Below, piece by piece: positions 1 to 10,535 of a DNA stretch of 64,000 nucleotides. Source of the stretch: Rana temporaria (lineage: Eukaryota; Chordata; Amphibia; Anura; Ranidae). The stretch covers positions 105,609,157-105,673,156 of the forward strand of contig NC_053497.1 in the NCBI RefSeq assembly GCF_905171775.1. The letters are read 5' to 3'. Every line of letters begins with the position of its first letter. Within the stretch, counting starts at the first letter, position 1. Both the position numbers and the translations under genes were made by a program. The notes beneath the pieces are model-generated. The model ran no database searches. It was not told the DNA's origin and saw only the letters and a program-made list of their open reading frames with translations.

Positions 1-378
1 GATCAAAATTCCCACGGAAAACATACGCGGTGACGTGGCCGCGCCATCGCTACGACGATGACGCGGCGACGTGCGAGTCCCTGGAAGGTAAATACTTCCA
101 CGCATGCGTCAAATCACTTCGACGCATGCGAGGGATGGGGATCGGTCGGACTTATACGGTGAGTCTGTACAGACGACCGGATAAGTCCGACGGACAGGTT
201 TCCAGCGGATAGATTTCTTAGCATGCTAAGAAATTTTTATCCGCTTGAAAAACGGTCGGCTGGACAAATGTCCGCCGAAAAATGTCTTCTAGGCCGTACA
301 CACGACCGGATTTGTCTGCTGGAACTGATCCGTGGATAAATCCCAACGGACAGATCCGGTCGTGTGTACGGGGCCTAA
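1..378. repeat. GTACACACGACCGG palindromic MITE, left end cut by window
   Basis: A terminus-like sequence GGCCGTACACACGACCGG (about 293-310) is inverted at about 355-376 as CCGGTCGTGTGTACGGGGCC. The interior carries repeated ccGACGGAC-type motifs and a perfect 20-bp palindrome centred on GCATGC at 214-233. The 33189-33599 element belongs to the same or a related family. No coding capacity is seen, so it is a non-autonomous DNA element. Confidence 0.7.
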
Positions 379-645
379 GAAGACACCGTCAAGCCTAAAT
401 AAGCTACATTGGATTCCACTCGTCTTCTACTCGTCTTGGTGATGGATATTGCCTATGGATCTTGTCGCATCAGCAAGTTTTAATACCAAGTACAGACTGG
501 GACTCAGGAGGTATGTCTTTTGCACAAATTGACATTTGCAGTGCCCCCTGCAATATATTTCTGTATATTTTCCAGCTGTCACAGTCTATACTGGGGTTAT
601 TCTAAACCACAAATAATGCATAAAACAAAACAAAAGCACTGTTAA

Positions 646-1037
646 AAACGGGTTGTAAAGTTTTTTTTTTTTTTTCTAAATGGGTTCGTTTAGGCTAGTG
701 CATTGTTGGTTCACTTACACTTTCCTTAGTTTTCCCCCCCAACATCTGAGCTGTTCTGGCTGGGGGTTAGTCAGCATGCTCGCCCCCTCCCTTGGGACTA
801 CATCCCTGCGGGGAGACACTGTGTTCACAAGGGAGGGGGTGAGCACGCTGACTAACCCCCAGCCAGAAAGGCTCGGATGATGGTGGAAAGCTTACTGAGG
901 AGAAACAGGAAGTGAGAAATTCAGACAAAGAAAATAAACATTTAGAAGGGAAATCGAAGGAAAAGATAAGGGAACCAACAATGCACTAGATTAAAGGAAC
1001 CCATTTAGAAAATAAAAAACAAACCTTTACAACCCCT
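646..1037. mobile_element. TTAA-flanked foldback element (GGGTTGTAAAG family)
   Basis: TTAA occurs at 642-645 and 1038-1041. The ends are inverted copies (GGGTTGTAAAG at left, CTTTACAACCCC at right). The inner arms pair strongly over about 747-876, around TGGGGGTTAGTCAGCATGCT, so the element can fold into a long hairpin. The 25102-25453 element is the same family. TTAA duplication is the piggyBac signature. No transposase is present. Confidence 0.8.
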
Positions 1038-1044
1038 TTAAGGC

Positions 1045-1730
1045 CAATAAATGGGGCCAGAGTCACCATTTTGGAGACCTCAGGCACTACCTCAGCAGGT
1101 CTCAAAAAGTTTTACTGATGGCATATCCTGAAAGATGGCATATTCTGCAATTTGTTCAGCAGGGATGACCACTGCCCCGGAAAGTGTACCTCCATGCTGA
1201 TGTAGGAGTGCAGACACCTGCTGATAATATCACAATAAAAAGTATAAGAACAACTGTTTAATGCAATGCACACTAATGGTTAGCACCATACTGCGCCTCT
1301 CATTATAGAAGTGCCATCTGTCTTTCATAGGAAAGAAGCGCTCAAAAGCCATGCTGGCTTGCTGCCGGTGTCAATAAATCCCAAACGGGACAAAAGTGCT
1401 GAAAAACAGGCGACAGAGAGGAGATAAACAATACATATTCCATCTGCTCATCCAACATCCTTTTCCGAGAGATAGAAAACTAGCATCCGACACTGCAGCT
1501 TCCTGAGCACCTCTGAAGTCACAGAGCTGATGGATCGCACCAACTTTCAGTGGCAGACCAGTGAGTAATGTGACGTAACAGATCAACCAACCAATCAGCA
1601 GCCACCATTCTTGTCTAGTTAGATGTAAGCCAAAAACCAGTTGGCCACTTCTACCTGCATTGCCCATGTGCACTAGTATGGTCGTTCTCAGAAGTTTTGG
1701 AAGGTCACTGTGGTGTTCCTTTCTCTCCTG

Positions 1731-1733
<3 letters not shown>
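1045..1733. other. No recognised feature
   Basis: Apparently unique intronic sequence. I see no exon, TIR pair or tandem repeat. The minus-strand open stretch at 1371-1769 runs through a poly-A/T tract and has no protein resemblance. Confidence 0.5.

Positions 1734-1764
<31 letters not shown>
1734..1764. repeat. Poly(A) run, 31 bp
   Basis: Thirty-one consecutive A residues, possibly the tail of an old retroposed sequence. No target duplication was found around it. Confidence 0.9.
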
Positions 1765-1765
<1 letters not shown>

Positions 1766-1821
1766 ACAAAATACTGCAGGTTTCATGTGGCTAAACTCAG
1801 GACTTTTTTTTAACCACACGC

Positions 1822-1926
1822 TATTATTATACAGGATTTATATAGCGCCAACAGTTTTCGCAGCGCTTTACAATATAAAAAGGGACAGTACAGTTACAAT
1901 AAAATACAATGGGTTAAGAGGGCCCA
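1822..1926 (-). repeat. LINE/SINE 3' tail fragment (L2-like)
   Basis: It contains ACAGGATTTATATAGCGCC followed by CAGCGCTTTACAATATAAA. On the minus strand this is the 'cagcgctatataaatcctgtataataata' type of 3' end shared by L2-clade LINEs and SINEs that borrow their tail. The plus-strand copy at 46098-46236 ends in the same way, confirming a dispersed family. Confidence 0.65.
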
Positions 1927-1984
1927 GCTCATAAAATAAAACAGATTAAAAAGCATCATTCATTTTCATTCCAGTGTTTATCAG

Positions 1985-2120
1985 TTTGAAGCGGAACTAA
2001 ACCCTCCTTTCCTTTCAGCCAAGGAATCTGCCATCTTAGTCTCTGATCTACAACTGCCATGATGCTGCACATGCGTTAGCCCCCTAAATTCCAACTTTAA
2101 AGGGGAACCTGCCATGACAG
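1985..2120. repeat. Possible MITE fragment (GCGGAACTAAACC)
   Basis: It starts AAGCGGAACTAAACCCTCC and is followed at 2095 by TTTAAAGGGGAACCTGCC. Both resemble ends of TTAA-type elements seen elsewhere in the window. No complete TIR pair was found, so this is tentative. Confidence 0.35.
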
Positions 2121-2890
2121 AAATTGTTCACCCTATACTTTTGAAGATGCCAACCCAGAACAAAAATTCAGTATTGAAGCCATAGGATGAACATGACAGC
2201 CAGGCAACTAGCATTTACAGAAGGGGAAGTCAGCAATGCAGACCTACATATTTATTTCATGAATAACTTCCTTCGACTCTATGGCTGAATTCACACCAAA
2301 AGCACAGCTGTTGGAAAGGTAAACTGCAGCATTTTACCCCCTGCCAGCTGTCTGTTTCGATTGCGGTAGGGGGTGGTGTGGTCCACGATTCAGGGCATCA
2401 TATGGATCCATCTTTTTATTTTGATGAAATTTTATTTGAAAGCGTACAAAAGTTACACTTAATTAATCTCGCTGTACAGTGTGCTGTAAAAAAAAAAAAA
2501 AAAGTAGCTTGTCTGCATTTCAGTGAATCTCCAAGCTGTGTTGCTGTCTGTATGCCCTCGCAATGACTGGCATTTAACAGTGCAGTAAAATGCTGGTCAC
2601 TGCACATAGTGTGATTTAGTCCAACATTGAACCCCTGGCACCAACAATAAACTAACTCCTGACAATGACTAAAGTCCTTCAGACAGCATACTTATATTGT
2701 GTGGCACCTGAAGCCTTGGCATTAAAAGTTACCTGTCCAATAAAAATGGCACAGAGCTGGAATACCAGTATTGAGCCGATCAAATCTAATATTTCAGTTT
2801 TTGCAGGTCCTAAAGAGTTAATCAACCCGACAATTAATTTTATCGCTCAGCCAAGGTTCACACTGGTTTCTGGAAAACACCGCCAGTGAT
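2121..2890. other. No recognised feature; one A16 run
   Basis: Unique-looking intronic DNA with a 16-bp A tract near 2488-2503. The short overlapping open stretches here have no coding character. Confidence 0.5.
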
Positions 2891-3170
2891 TCACACCGCA
2901 TTCCTATGCACATCACATGTATGTGCGGTGCTATTTGAGCCATACATTTTGTATTACTCAAAGCACATTTACACCAAAATGGTGCAGGACCCTTTTTTTT
3001 CCCCTTGAACCTGAATCGCGATTCTAGCAATCACACAGTATTTTGCAAACTTTTTTGTTGTGGTGTAATCGAACAGCGACACCCTCAGCAAATTGCATAG
3101 ATACCCTGCGATTGCCAAGCAGTGCGATGCAGGGAAACGCAGTAAATCTTGTGAGTTTCCCACGTTGCAT
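2855..3170. repeat. Diverged 'ggttcacac' MITE fragment
   Basis: It begins AAGGTTCACACTGGTTTCTGG and continues with alternating 'gcgattctagcaatcac' and 'tgcgattgccaagcagtgcg' blocks. These are typical of the GTTCACAC-ended elements complete at 3799-4135 and 16668-17052. The right end is not resolved. Confidence 0.45.
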
Positions 3171-3798
3171 CAGTGAGAACCAGGGACTCTATTGAAGAGA
3201 TCTTTGATTTAGGCCATGTATGTTTTAGTGCAGCCAGAAGTCAGAGCTGCAGTGTCCAGCCCTGTGCCTGCAGCATGTCAAAGGCCACGGCAGGCAGAAA
3301 GCTGCTGTGGCTGGACGAGGCTGAATCCTGTACAGACTGGTACTGGTGTTTTTGATGAACGTCCAAAACACAAGCATACTGTGTTCCAGGCATTTGTCTT
3401 AACGCATAGGGCCCTAGAGAGTACCACTCGGTCCAGTGTACAGCCTTGGTCAGATTTTGACAGGCTGCAGGCAGTGGGGCTCCAGCTGTGCCCTCCTGCA
3501 CACTTAAAATGCTGGGACTGGCCATACGAACACTAAATGCATAGTGTGCACCTGGCCTTTTCACACCTGGGGTAGCCATTATGAAAAGCTCCTACAATAC
3601 CTGATGATTTTTATTGTATTTATTATTATTAAGAAAAAAATGGAACAAGCAAAGGCAAGGGAACAGCTTTGAGCAATGGCAGGATGTGCTTGCCATTAGA
3701 GTCCTTAGAAGCATGAGATGCTAAAAGATGATAACCTTTTGCCCCGACCAGGGGTAATAAAGTTTTTACATATTCTTAACAAGCAGTAAAAGAGCTTA

Positions 3799-4135
3799 AG
3801 TACCGGTTCACACCAGTGTGTGGTGCGAGATCATATGGGATTCGCACTGCAAATGGCATGCAATTTCCATGTGATGCGATTTCAGCCATACAGATAGTAT
3901 GGCTGAATTTGCATGCATTCGGACCAAACTCACACAGGACTCTTTTTTGGTCCGTACCAGAATTGGATCGCATGGCTGATTATAACCATGTGATACGATT
4001 CATGTCTGAACTGTCAGTTCCCAGTGCGATTAACATTGTATTGACACTCCCTGCAGTTCACATATGGCAGTGTGAACTGCCTTGCGAGTCGAGTGCGATT
4101 CGGGTTCCTGCAGCGAAAAAGTGTGGACCGACATT
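3799..4135. repeat. 'ggttcacaccagtgtg' MITE
   Basis: The left end is CGGTTCACACCAGTGTG and inverted material appears near 4050-4080 (CAGTTCACATATGGCAGTGTGAACTG). The interior is rich in GCATGCAATTTCCATG/GATGCGATT motifs and has an internal inverted pair around 'cagccatacag…ctgaatttgcatgc'. Related to 16668-17052. Confidence 0.55.
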
Positions 4136-4380
4136 TAAGGCCCGGTTCACACTAGTGTGGGCCTTGTGGCCCATATTTGCTCGGGAAGGGCTGCACCTTC
4201 GTTTGAATGGACTGCTGTGCCGTGCAAACCGAAAAAAGGAGGTGCATGCACCTTTTTAAAAATGCAGCCGAAGAACCAAAAAGATCATGCGGTTTCCTTG
4301 CAGTTCCGGCACCTGCAACCACGCTGTAGGTGGAGATGTGCGGGGTGCCATTCTGAAATGTGAAAATGAATTTCTCCAAA
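4136..4380. repeat. Second, adjacent 'cccggttcacactagtgtg' MITE copy
   Basis: A fresh left terminus, AAGGCCCGGTTCACACTAGT, starts directly after the previous element. The rest is G/C-richer than its flanks. Right boundary approximate. Confidence 0.45.
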
Positions 4381-4628
4381 ATGCCTATAGCTATAGAAGT
4401 AATTGAGGTTTTAAAACGGCCTTTACGGTTTGCTCAGAATGTATTATTTCAGCGTGCTTAGAATTTCCACAGGTTCACTTTAAACCCAAAATGTGACTTC
4501 ATGTAAGCATAAAACGGCTGCTCATCAAAGTTGATCCTAGTGTGCATATATTCATGTGAAAGCCTGAGTCCATGCCACTCCTCCAGCCATGTCCCCTGAC
4601 ATGTTTCGCCCCACCCACTGAGGCTTAA

Positions 4629-5018
4629 GCCAAGTACACGATCAGAAAATCTGATGAAAATTACCGCTTTCTAAGCGATCTTACGACAAGCTGAATCATT
4701 AGTACACAGCTTTTCGAGACAGTTCATGTGACATTAGCCATAGGGACAAACACAAAAAAAAATACTCGTACGATATTTGTTTAATCAGCACAGTATTTGT
4801 CTGAAGAAAAAAATTAAATAAAATCGGAAGACAAAGGCCACGCATGCTCAGAAATGAGAGCATACATTACAACACATTACATCACTTTCGAAATTGTGTT
4901 CTGTAGTACAATAATTTCCGTAACCTCTTCATTTTAGATATTAGTCTAGCATGCATATAAAAAGAAAAAAAAAAAAACGGACGATCATTCATCTGATATT
5001 CTTGTTGTGTGTAGGGCT
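4629..5018. mobile_element. TTAA-flanked MITE (GCCAAGTACACGATCAG)
   Basis: TTAA at 4625-4628 and 5019-5022. The left end GCCAAGTACACGATCAG pairs imperfectly with the right end, whose reverse complement begins AGCCCTACACACAACAAG. It carries an internal ACGCATGCTCAGAA motif, also present in the 33189-33599 element. Non-coding. Confidence 0.7.
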
Positions 5019-5022
5019 TTAA

Positions 5023-5892
5023 TCACAGTGTCACTTCTATTTCCTGTAGTTCTCTCTCTTTCCTGCCATCTGTAACGTAACAGGTGTATAGGGGCGTGTG
5101 TGCGCGTACCCCCACACTTCACACCTTAAAATACTAAAGAGACTTTTTTCTGTTACCCCTCGCCATTCCTCCATAAAGAATGGAGCTCCATACTGTGCAC
5201 AGTTATCAGCACAGTGTATAAGGCAATATGAGACATCACACAGATCATGTATAAATCAATAACACGAGCTTCCTGCTCTGCTACCATCCTTTGATGTCCT
5301 GGAAATGTGATGCTTTATCTGTGTGGAGCAGCAGGAACCACAGGGTTCCAGAGGGTGAAACATTTTACGGTCACCAAATCACAAACACCTTTTTAGAGTT
5401 CTGGCTAGGTGTGACCAGGAGAATGCAGTCCGTTTGGTAATAACTGAAATGTGATTGCCTACAGGTACTTGTCAATCCTTCATGAATGATTAGGGCTGCA
5501 AAAGGTGGCGGTAAATTGTTCTAAGCTGACTGAGCAAGGCAAGGCCACTGTGGGGCATACTTTTATACAAAGCAGCCCGCTGATGGCACTCAACTTTGTT
5601 ACATTTTGTTCTGAATAGAGATACTTCAAGCACACCAACACAACTATAAATAGAAAGAAACCAGAAGCCTGGAGATGCTACAGACACACCCTACCTGCTC
5701 AGTCCTTCATGGCATTGCTCAAATGCACCCCTCCATTTCACTCCTTTCAGTCACTAATGTGGTGAGATTGGTGGCATCAGACACTAGAAAACAGGACCAA
5801 CGTGTATGGCAAACTCAATCCTGCCCAACAAATCTGCACATCAAGATAAATGATGGGAGGAAGGAGTCCCATTAGGAAACCTTCTAAATCAG
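5023..5892. other. No recognised feature
   Basis: Ordinary intronic sequence. No TIRs, tandem repeats or exon-like segments were recognised. Confidence 0.5.
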
Positions 5893-6052
5893 ACACATAG
5901 GGGGTTATTTACTAAAGGCACTACAAGTAAACTGCAAAGTGCACTTGGAAGTGCAGTCGCTGTAGATCCGAGGGGGACATGCAAGCAAAATAAAAAACAA
6001 CATTTTAGCTTGCACATGATTGGATGATAAAATCAGCAGAGCTTTCTCTCAT
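5893..6052. repeat. Left arm of the 'tttactaaaggca' palindromic MITE
   Basis: The sequence GTTATTTACTAAAGGCA, the 'aaagtgcac' block and TTGCACATGATTGGATGAT match the arms of the full copy at 37886-38158. The second arm is missing: the copy breaks exactly where the next TTAA element begins. Confidence 0.75.
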
Positions 6053-6056
6053 TTAA

Positions 6057-6315
6057 AGCGGGGGTTCACCCCCCAAAAAAAAATTTAAGATTACATTTAG
6101 CCGAGTTGTCAGAATGACAATCGGCAGTTTTTTTATTTTATCCCCGTACATACCGTATTTTCACCGCCGCTTCCGGGTATGTCTTCTGCGGGACTGGGCA
6201 TTAACTGATTGACAGGCTAGCGACCGTCGCATACAGCACGTCACGAGTTGCCGAAAGAAGCCGGACTGCGAGTCGGCTCTATACGGCGCCTGCGCACCGA
6301 CGTTCGGCTTCTTTC
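6057..6315. mobile_element. Half of the GGTTCACCC palindromic TTAA element
   Basis: TTAA at 6053-6056 is followed by AGCGGGGGTTCACCCC. The body (CCGCCGCTTCCGGGTATG, 'gattgacaggct', CGCCTGCGCACCGACGTTCG) matches the intact 494-bp palindrome at 28238-28731. The central segment is inverted relative to that copy and the right arm is absent. Confidence 0.75.
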
Positions 6316-6368
6316 ATTTATATTGGACTGTTTGCACCAGCACTTTCATTTATATTGGACTGTTTGCA
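6311..6368. repeat. Direct duplication of 26 bp
   Basis: Identical 26-bp copies lie at 6311-6336 and 6343-6368, separated by six bases. Both read CTTTCATTTATATTGGACTG plus TTTGCA. The duplication sits at the broken right edge of the preceding element. Confidence 0.9.
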
Positions 6369-6639
6369 ATATTCACCATTCTTGATAATTTAACCTTTGT
6401 AGTAAAGGTCAAACAGGAAAGTGAAAGCACGCCTAATGGGGGAGATCGGTGAAGGTTTCAGATCACTTTAAATGTGACTCCTGATGGAGAATGGGTATCA
6501 TACAGTTTGACAGACTGTTTTTTACATGCAACTTTGTCACTGTTCTTTTATTGTATATTGATTTTTGATATTATTGTTTCCCATGGGAGAGTGTAGCACT
6601 TTCCACAAAAAGTATGCCCGTAGTAGGGGCATTACGTAC

Positions 6640-6745
6640 TACGATGCAGATAATGTTGACTATGAAAATGATGTGAATATTTTAGTATTCTTTGTACAGC
6701 ACTGCAGAATATGTCAGAGCTATAAAAATATATAATTTCACTGGC
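6640..6745 (+). repeat. L2-like LINE/SINE 3' tail
   Basis: It contains TTTGTACAGCACTGCAGAAT followed by ATGTCAGAGCTATAAAAATA. The same motif series occurs at 41515-41590 and 60300-60400, often ending in TAATAATAAT. This is the 3' tail style of L2-clade elements. The minus-strand open stretch across it is a by-product. Confidence 0.6.
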
Positions 6746-7220
6746 ATGTGACTGTGGTGGGGAACATAAGAGTGCAATAACCTCTGGTGCAGAGACCGAT
6801 GTTAATTTTCCATGTAGAGGGTTGTATTTTAGCACTATATTAATAATTAAAACCACAGAAGACATTTTATTCTTCAGATAGAACACAGCACAGCCTGGAG
6901 ATAAAACCCCCTATTTATAATTTCCGAGGTATGTCTAAATCTGAGCAGCACAATGCCACACGGAGGTGCTGAAAACTCTGTGCCCGTCATTCACAGACAG
7001 TATTATGTGTGAGCTGGAAGCTCTCATTTCCTGTTCTTCTCTATCACTGTATAGCGAAATCTAATATACTATATTACAGAACAGAGAGCTGTGTTCATAC
7101 ACAAAGAGAAAGCACTGTAGGAGGGGGTTGACTTACCATTAATTAACACGCAGTAATTGTCATGTTAATGGAACTCTCTGTGATAATTATCTTTTTTTCC
7201 TTCCAAGATAATGAGAACTT

Positions 7221-7311
7221 TAATAATACCCGGTTACCTTTGTTTGTACTGACATTTCGGTTCAATAAAAACCTTTGTTTGAGAAAAAAAATAATAATAA
7301 TACCCGGCTAC
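7221..7311 (+). mobile_element. 57-bp retroposed fragment with 17-bp target duplication
   Basis: TAATAATACCCGGTTAC (7221-7237) recurs as TAATAATACCCGGCTAC (7295-7311), 16 of 17 identical. Between them is a 57-bp segment ending in AATAAAAACC, TTTGTTTGAG and an A-rich tail. An A-tailed insert with a 17-bp direct repeat is the signature of LINE-driven retroposition with 5' truncation. Confidence 0.75.
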
Positions 7312-8128
7312 AGATAGAGACTGACAGAGCTATCAAAGGAAATACATGGAGGTATGTTCCATTTCCAAAATGAGCCCAAAGGCCAAAACGGCAAAGTCAT
7401 GAAAGTCAATAGGTGATGATGTCACTGGTAAAGGGCAAGCCCATGAAAGAGGCAGAGATTGATGGAGACATAGCCATAATTAAAAAGGACAGCTCTCAGG
7501 GAATAGAGGCTGCAGTCTAATGAGACACCGAAAAACAAGTAACATGGTTCACTTCACCAGACACAGGAGCATTCTGTGAACAGTTAACATCGACAAGACA
7601 GCGCTGAAATCCTGGCTGCACGCTTCTCATTCTACAACACGCTGTCTGTGTCCCCCGTGAGTGGTCTCTGGCTGCAATAGAAAAAAAAAAAGTTCTGGAC
7701 TACCATCCAGGGTTGTCAAAATAATTTTTTAAATATAAACTGTTATTTTCCTACCAACTGTCACATCTACCCAAGTCTGGAAGGTATGGTAAACTGGTTA
7801 CCATGGCAATGCTAAAATTCTTGTGCAGGCTAAAAAGGTCAGTGCGCAACTCCAGACATACGGCATCCGCGTTATTCATTCCAAAAGTTGAGCACTTTAT
7901 GTCAAAGCACACAAATCTCAGTATTTCAGTCCGTGTTCTTGCATCAGTAAGTGGCACAAAATCATCACCAGCCAAAAGGGTTCAATTCATGCTACAACTC
8001 AAATCATCTGCCATTATGATTATTACTTTCATCCATGTGACTGCTATTTTAGTGGTCATTATCGTTTCTGAAAATAATGGTTAGCATTACTGAACATTAT
8101 AGCTTACAGTACTAGAAAAATAACTGCT
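7312..8128. other. No recognised feature; A12 run near 7680
   Basis: Unique-looking intronic sequence with a short A tract. No exon or TIR pair recognised. Confidence 0.5.
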
Positions 8129-8291
8129 GTATTTATTGGCGTATAACACTCACTTTTTTACCCTGAAAATAGAGGGTAAACTGTGCCTGCGTGTTATACA
8201 CAGGGGGCTGTGGAAAGTTTTTCCCTGAAACTTCCCTCTTAAAGTTAGGGTGCGTGTTATACGCCTGTGCGTGTTATATGCCGATAAATAC
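8129..8291. mobile_element. Short MITE with GTATTTATTGGCGTATAACAC ends
   Basis: The left terminus at 8129-8149 (GTATTTATTGGCGTATAACA then C) is inverted at 8271-8291 (GTGTTATATGCCGATAAATA then C) with few mismatches. The right side carries an extra internal copy (GTGCGTGTTATACGCC). Total 163 bp, non-coding. Target duplication not resolved; superfamily unassigned. Confidence 0.8.
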
Positions 8292-8297
8292 TGTATT

Positions 8298-9405
8298 TGT
8301 GGAAAAGAAAATTTAGCGCCCGGTTTCGTCGCTAACGGACTTCAACTGAGATACCCCAGTTGAAGTCCGTTAGCGACGAAACCGGTCGGGTGATTACTCC
8401 ACTGCATCCCCATTGCACTCTCAACTTTGTTGGAACACTCCCCACACCTTTATCCAAGGTGGGAGTTTGCTGCTGTATTTTTTACTTTTACTTTTGCTAT
8501 TTTTTCGTTTGATTGCTAGCAGAGTGACCTTTTTTCTTGTGTGGCTATTTGAAGTTTTTTATATTTTTACTGCATTCTTTGCCACGTGTGTGTATTTGCA
8601 ATGCTTTTTTATTAAATGTTTTTACACTACGAGGAGCACCTCTATATTTTTCCTTTTTTACCACTTTGGGTGTTTTGAGCTACTATCGATCAACCAATCT
8701 TGGCTATCTATCTTGGAAGAACAAGTGCTTCAGTAACCATTTCTGGATTGGACACGCGGAGTGAGGACCCCTGGACCCAGACAATCGGTCTATACAAGCC
8801 CTGACGACCCTCCCACCGTATGGTGGTTGAGAGGGTCCACCAGTTCTGGTAAGGGTACCCACCCATTTATTTATTTACTTGTCCAGCACTGAAGATTTTT
8901 GGTATTGAAGATATCTGCTCCACCCAACATTGGAAGTTTATATGTGCAATTTAGACTCCACATTCCCCAGCAGACTTTTTGATATTTGCAGGATTGGGTT
9001 TACGCCTTTAATACTGAGGCACACCTAATCAACAGTGGAATGTTGGCCTTGGAGGACTGTCTTTACCACTGACTCCTTTTCTTTTTATTACTAAACATCT
9101 AGTTTAGTCTTATATATCACTTTGTTGTATATAATTTTTTCTACACATGTATGGTGATTACACCATAGTTATTTCACATATGTATATTTGCTTGTTGATT
9201 TTTTTATAGCACGGATCTGTATGTAATTTTGAGCATTTTTCACATCACAGCTCCCAATGTCCACCTCACTATTTCACAATTTCACCATTGTGTATTAAGA
9301 GGTACTAAGCTTAGACATTAAGTCATCTACCTTCAGGGTACACATCAATTTCACCCTTTTTAGGGGTCTTTTTATACTTTTGGGCGCTACATTTTCTTTT
9401 CCACA
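8298..9405. mobile_element. 1.1-kb TIR element with perfect 29-bp hairpin
   Basis: The left end 8298-8320 (TGTGGAAAAGAAAATTTAGC…) and right end 9383-9405 (GGCGCTACATTTTCTTTTCC…) are 23-bp inverted repeats with one mismatch. Just inside the left end, 8320-8348 and 8357-8385 form perfect 29-bp arms around an 8-bp loop; the second arm ends GACGAAACCGG. The remainder is T-rich with no intact reading frame. A related GACGAAAC motif occurs in the foldback at 42640-43720. Superfamily not assigned. Confidence 0.75.
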
Positions 9406-9597
9406 TTTTTCACCTTACATCCATATGGTATGTTGGCAGCCTGATCTATACTAAGCATTTGGTTTGCGCATTATTATATATACACCTTTTTGCAATACTG
9501 TATTTGTGTTTACAGGCCTAACAATTTATAGAGCCCAACTCCAAGCAACTAAAAAATTATCCGGTGGTGGGGAGGTACTTCTGTGTGAGAAAAAAAA

Positions 9598-9660
9598 TGA
9601 CATACTGTAGCTTCTGACTTTTAATATAAAAGGACACTTACCTGTCCACGAATCTTAACC
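9598..9660. repeat. Fragment of the AGCGGA TTAA family
   Basis: CTGACTTTTAATATAAAAGG followed by ACACTTACCTGTCC closely matches the inner left part of the 14300-14798 element. The ends are missing. Confidence 0.5.
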
Positions 9661-9865
9661 CGAGTAGAGGTATCTAATCCAATATAAAGGGTCATATTGT
9701 GATTTATTTGCCATTTAAATGAGTCTCTGCTCTTGGGGGCATTCTCAGGTTTGGAATCCCCTGAAAACAGCCTGAATATACTATTGAGCTATATTGCTCT
9801 TAATTTCAGTTATTACTCTCCAGTTGATTACTTGAATATACTGTTTGTTACTTTCCCACAGAAAA

Positions 9866-9893
9866 ATTGCAGTAAAGACATTGCAGTAAAGAC
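9866..9893. repeat. 14-bp tandem duplication
   Basis: TTGCAGTAAAGACA occurs twice in immediate succession. It is the only clear structure in the otherwise featureless stretch 9661-10150. Confidence 0.85.
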
Positions 9894-10149
9894 ACTATTG
9901 CCAGGTGTGCCAGAGGGGGCTGAGGCTGTTATTGGGGTTGAGAGACAGAGCAGCTCTTGCGGGGGTATATGCATGACTCTGTACGCTTTTTTTTTACTTT
10001 CTGTCTGTCTATATAGTAAAATAAAAATATTTTAAACCTAAAAAAAAAAAAAAAAGCCTAATTTGCTCAATTATAACGAAAATGGTTTTAAAATTAGAGA
10101 ATAAAAAATACTCAGAAGCTAAAATTAAAATCCAGATGATCCTCCATTA

Positions 10150-10535
10150 CCAGCAGCTCCCTTTCATTCAGGTTAAGGGCGAGGGATTAGAACTGTCAGG
10201 TTTTTGTATTGCTGTCTGTGTCCCTGTTAGGGAGATTCACCCCCTTATGTGTCCCGTTTACCACTATGACTGAAATTGAAAGTTAAAAGGGAAAATCTTC
10301 CAATGAAGGAGCTAGTTCTTGTGACCCCGGTGACAAGAGATCACCTCACTTTGGAGGGATTTCCTCTCACTTCCTGTTTTGATTATGGGATAGGAAATTA
10401 TGAGAAATTTGCTCAATGGGACCGCAAAAAAAAAAAAAAAAAGGGGGGGAGGACAGGTTTTGTTTTAACCCTCCTTTACCCAAAATGGAAAATAAAGCTT
10501 TCCTTTAATTCCATAGTAAAATTTTAGTTTGTTAG
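10150..10535 (+). repeat. Dispersed repeat related to the right window edge
   Basis: The order of motifs (AGGGATTAGAACTGTCAGG, GCTGTCTGTGTCCCTGTTAG, GAGATTCACCC, ATTTCCTCTCACTTCCTG, then A/G tract and CCCTCCTTTACCCAAAA) is the same as in 63715-64000. Partial copies lie at 27005-27095 and 41330-41415. The left end in those copies is TTAAAGTATAACTAAAAGGC and the right end is TTTAGATATACTTTAAG, so it is a TIR-type non-autonomous element. Confidence 0.65.
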
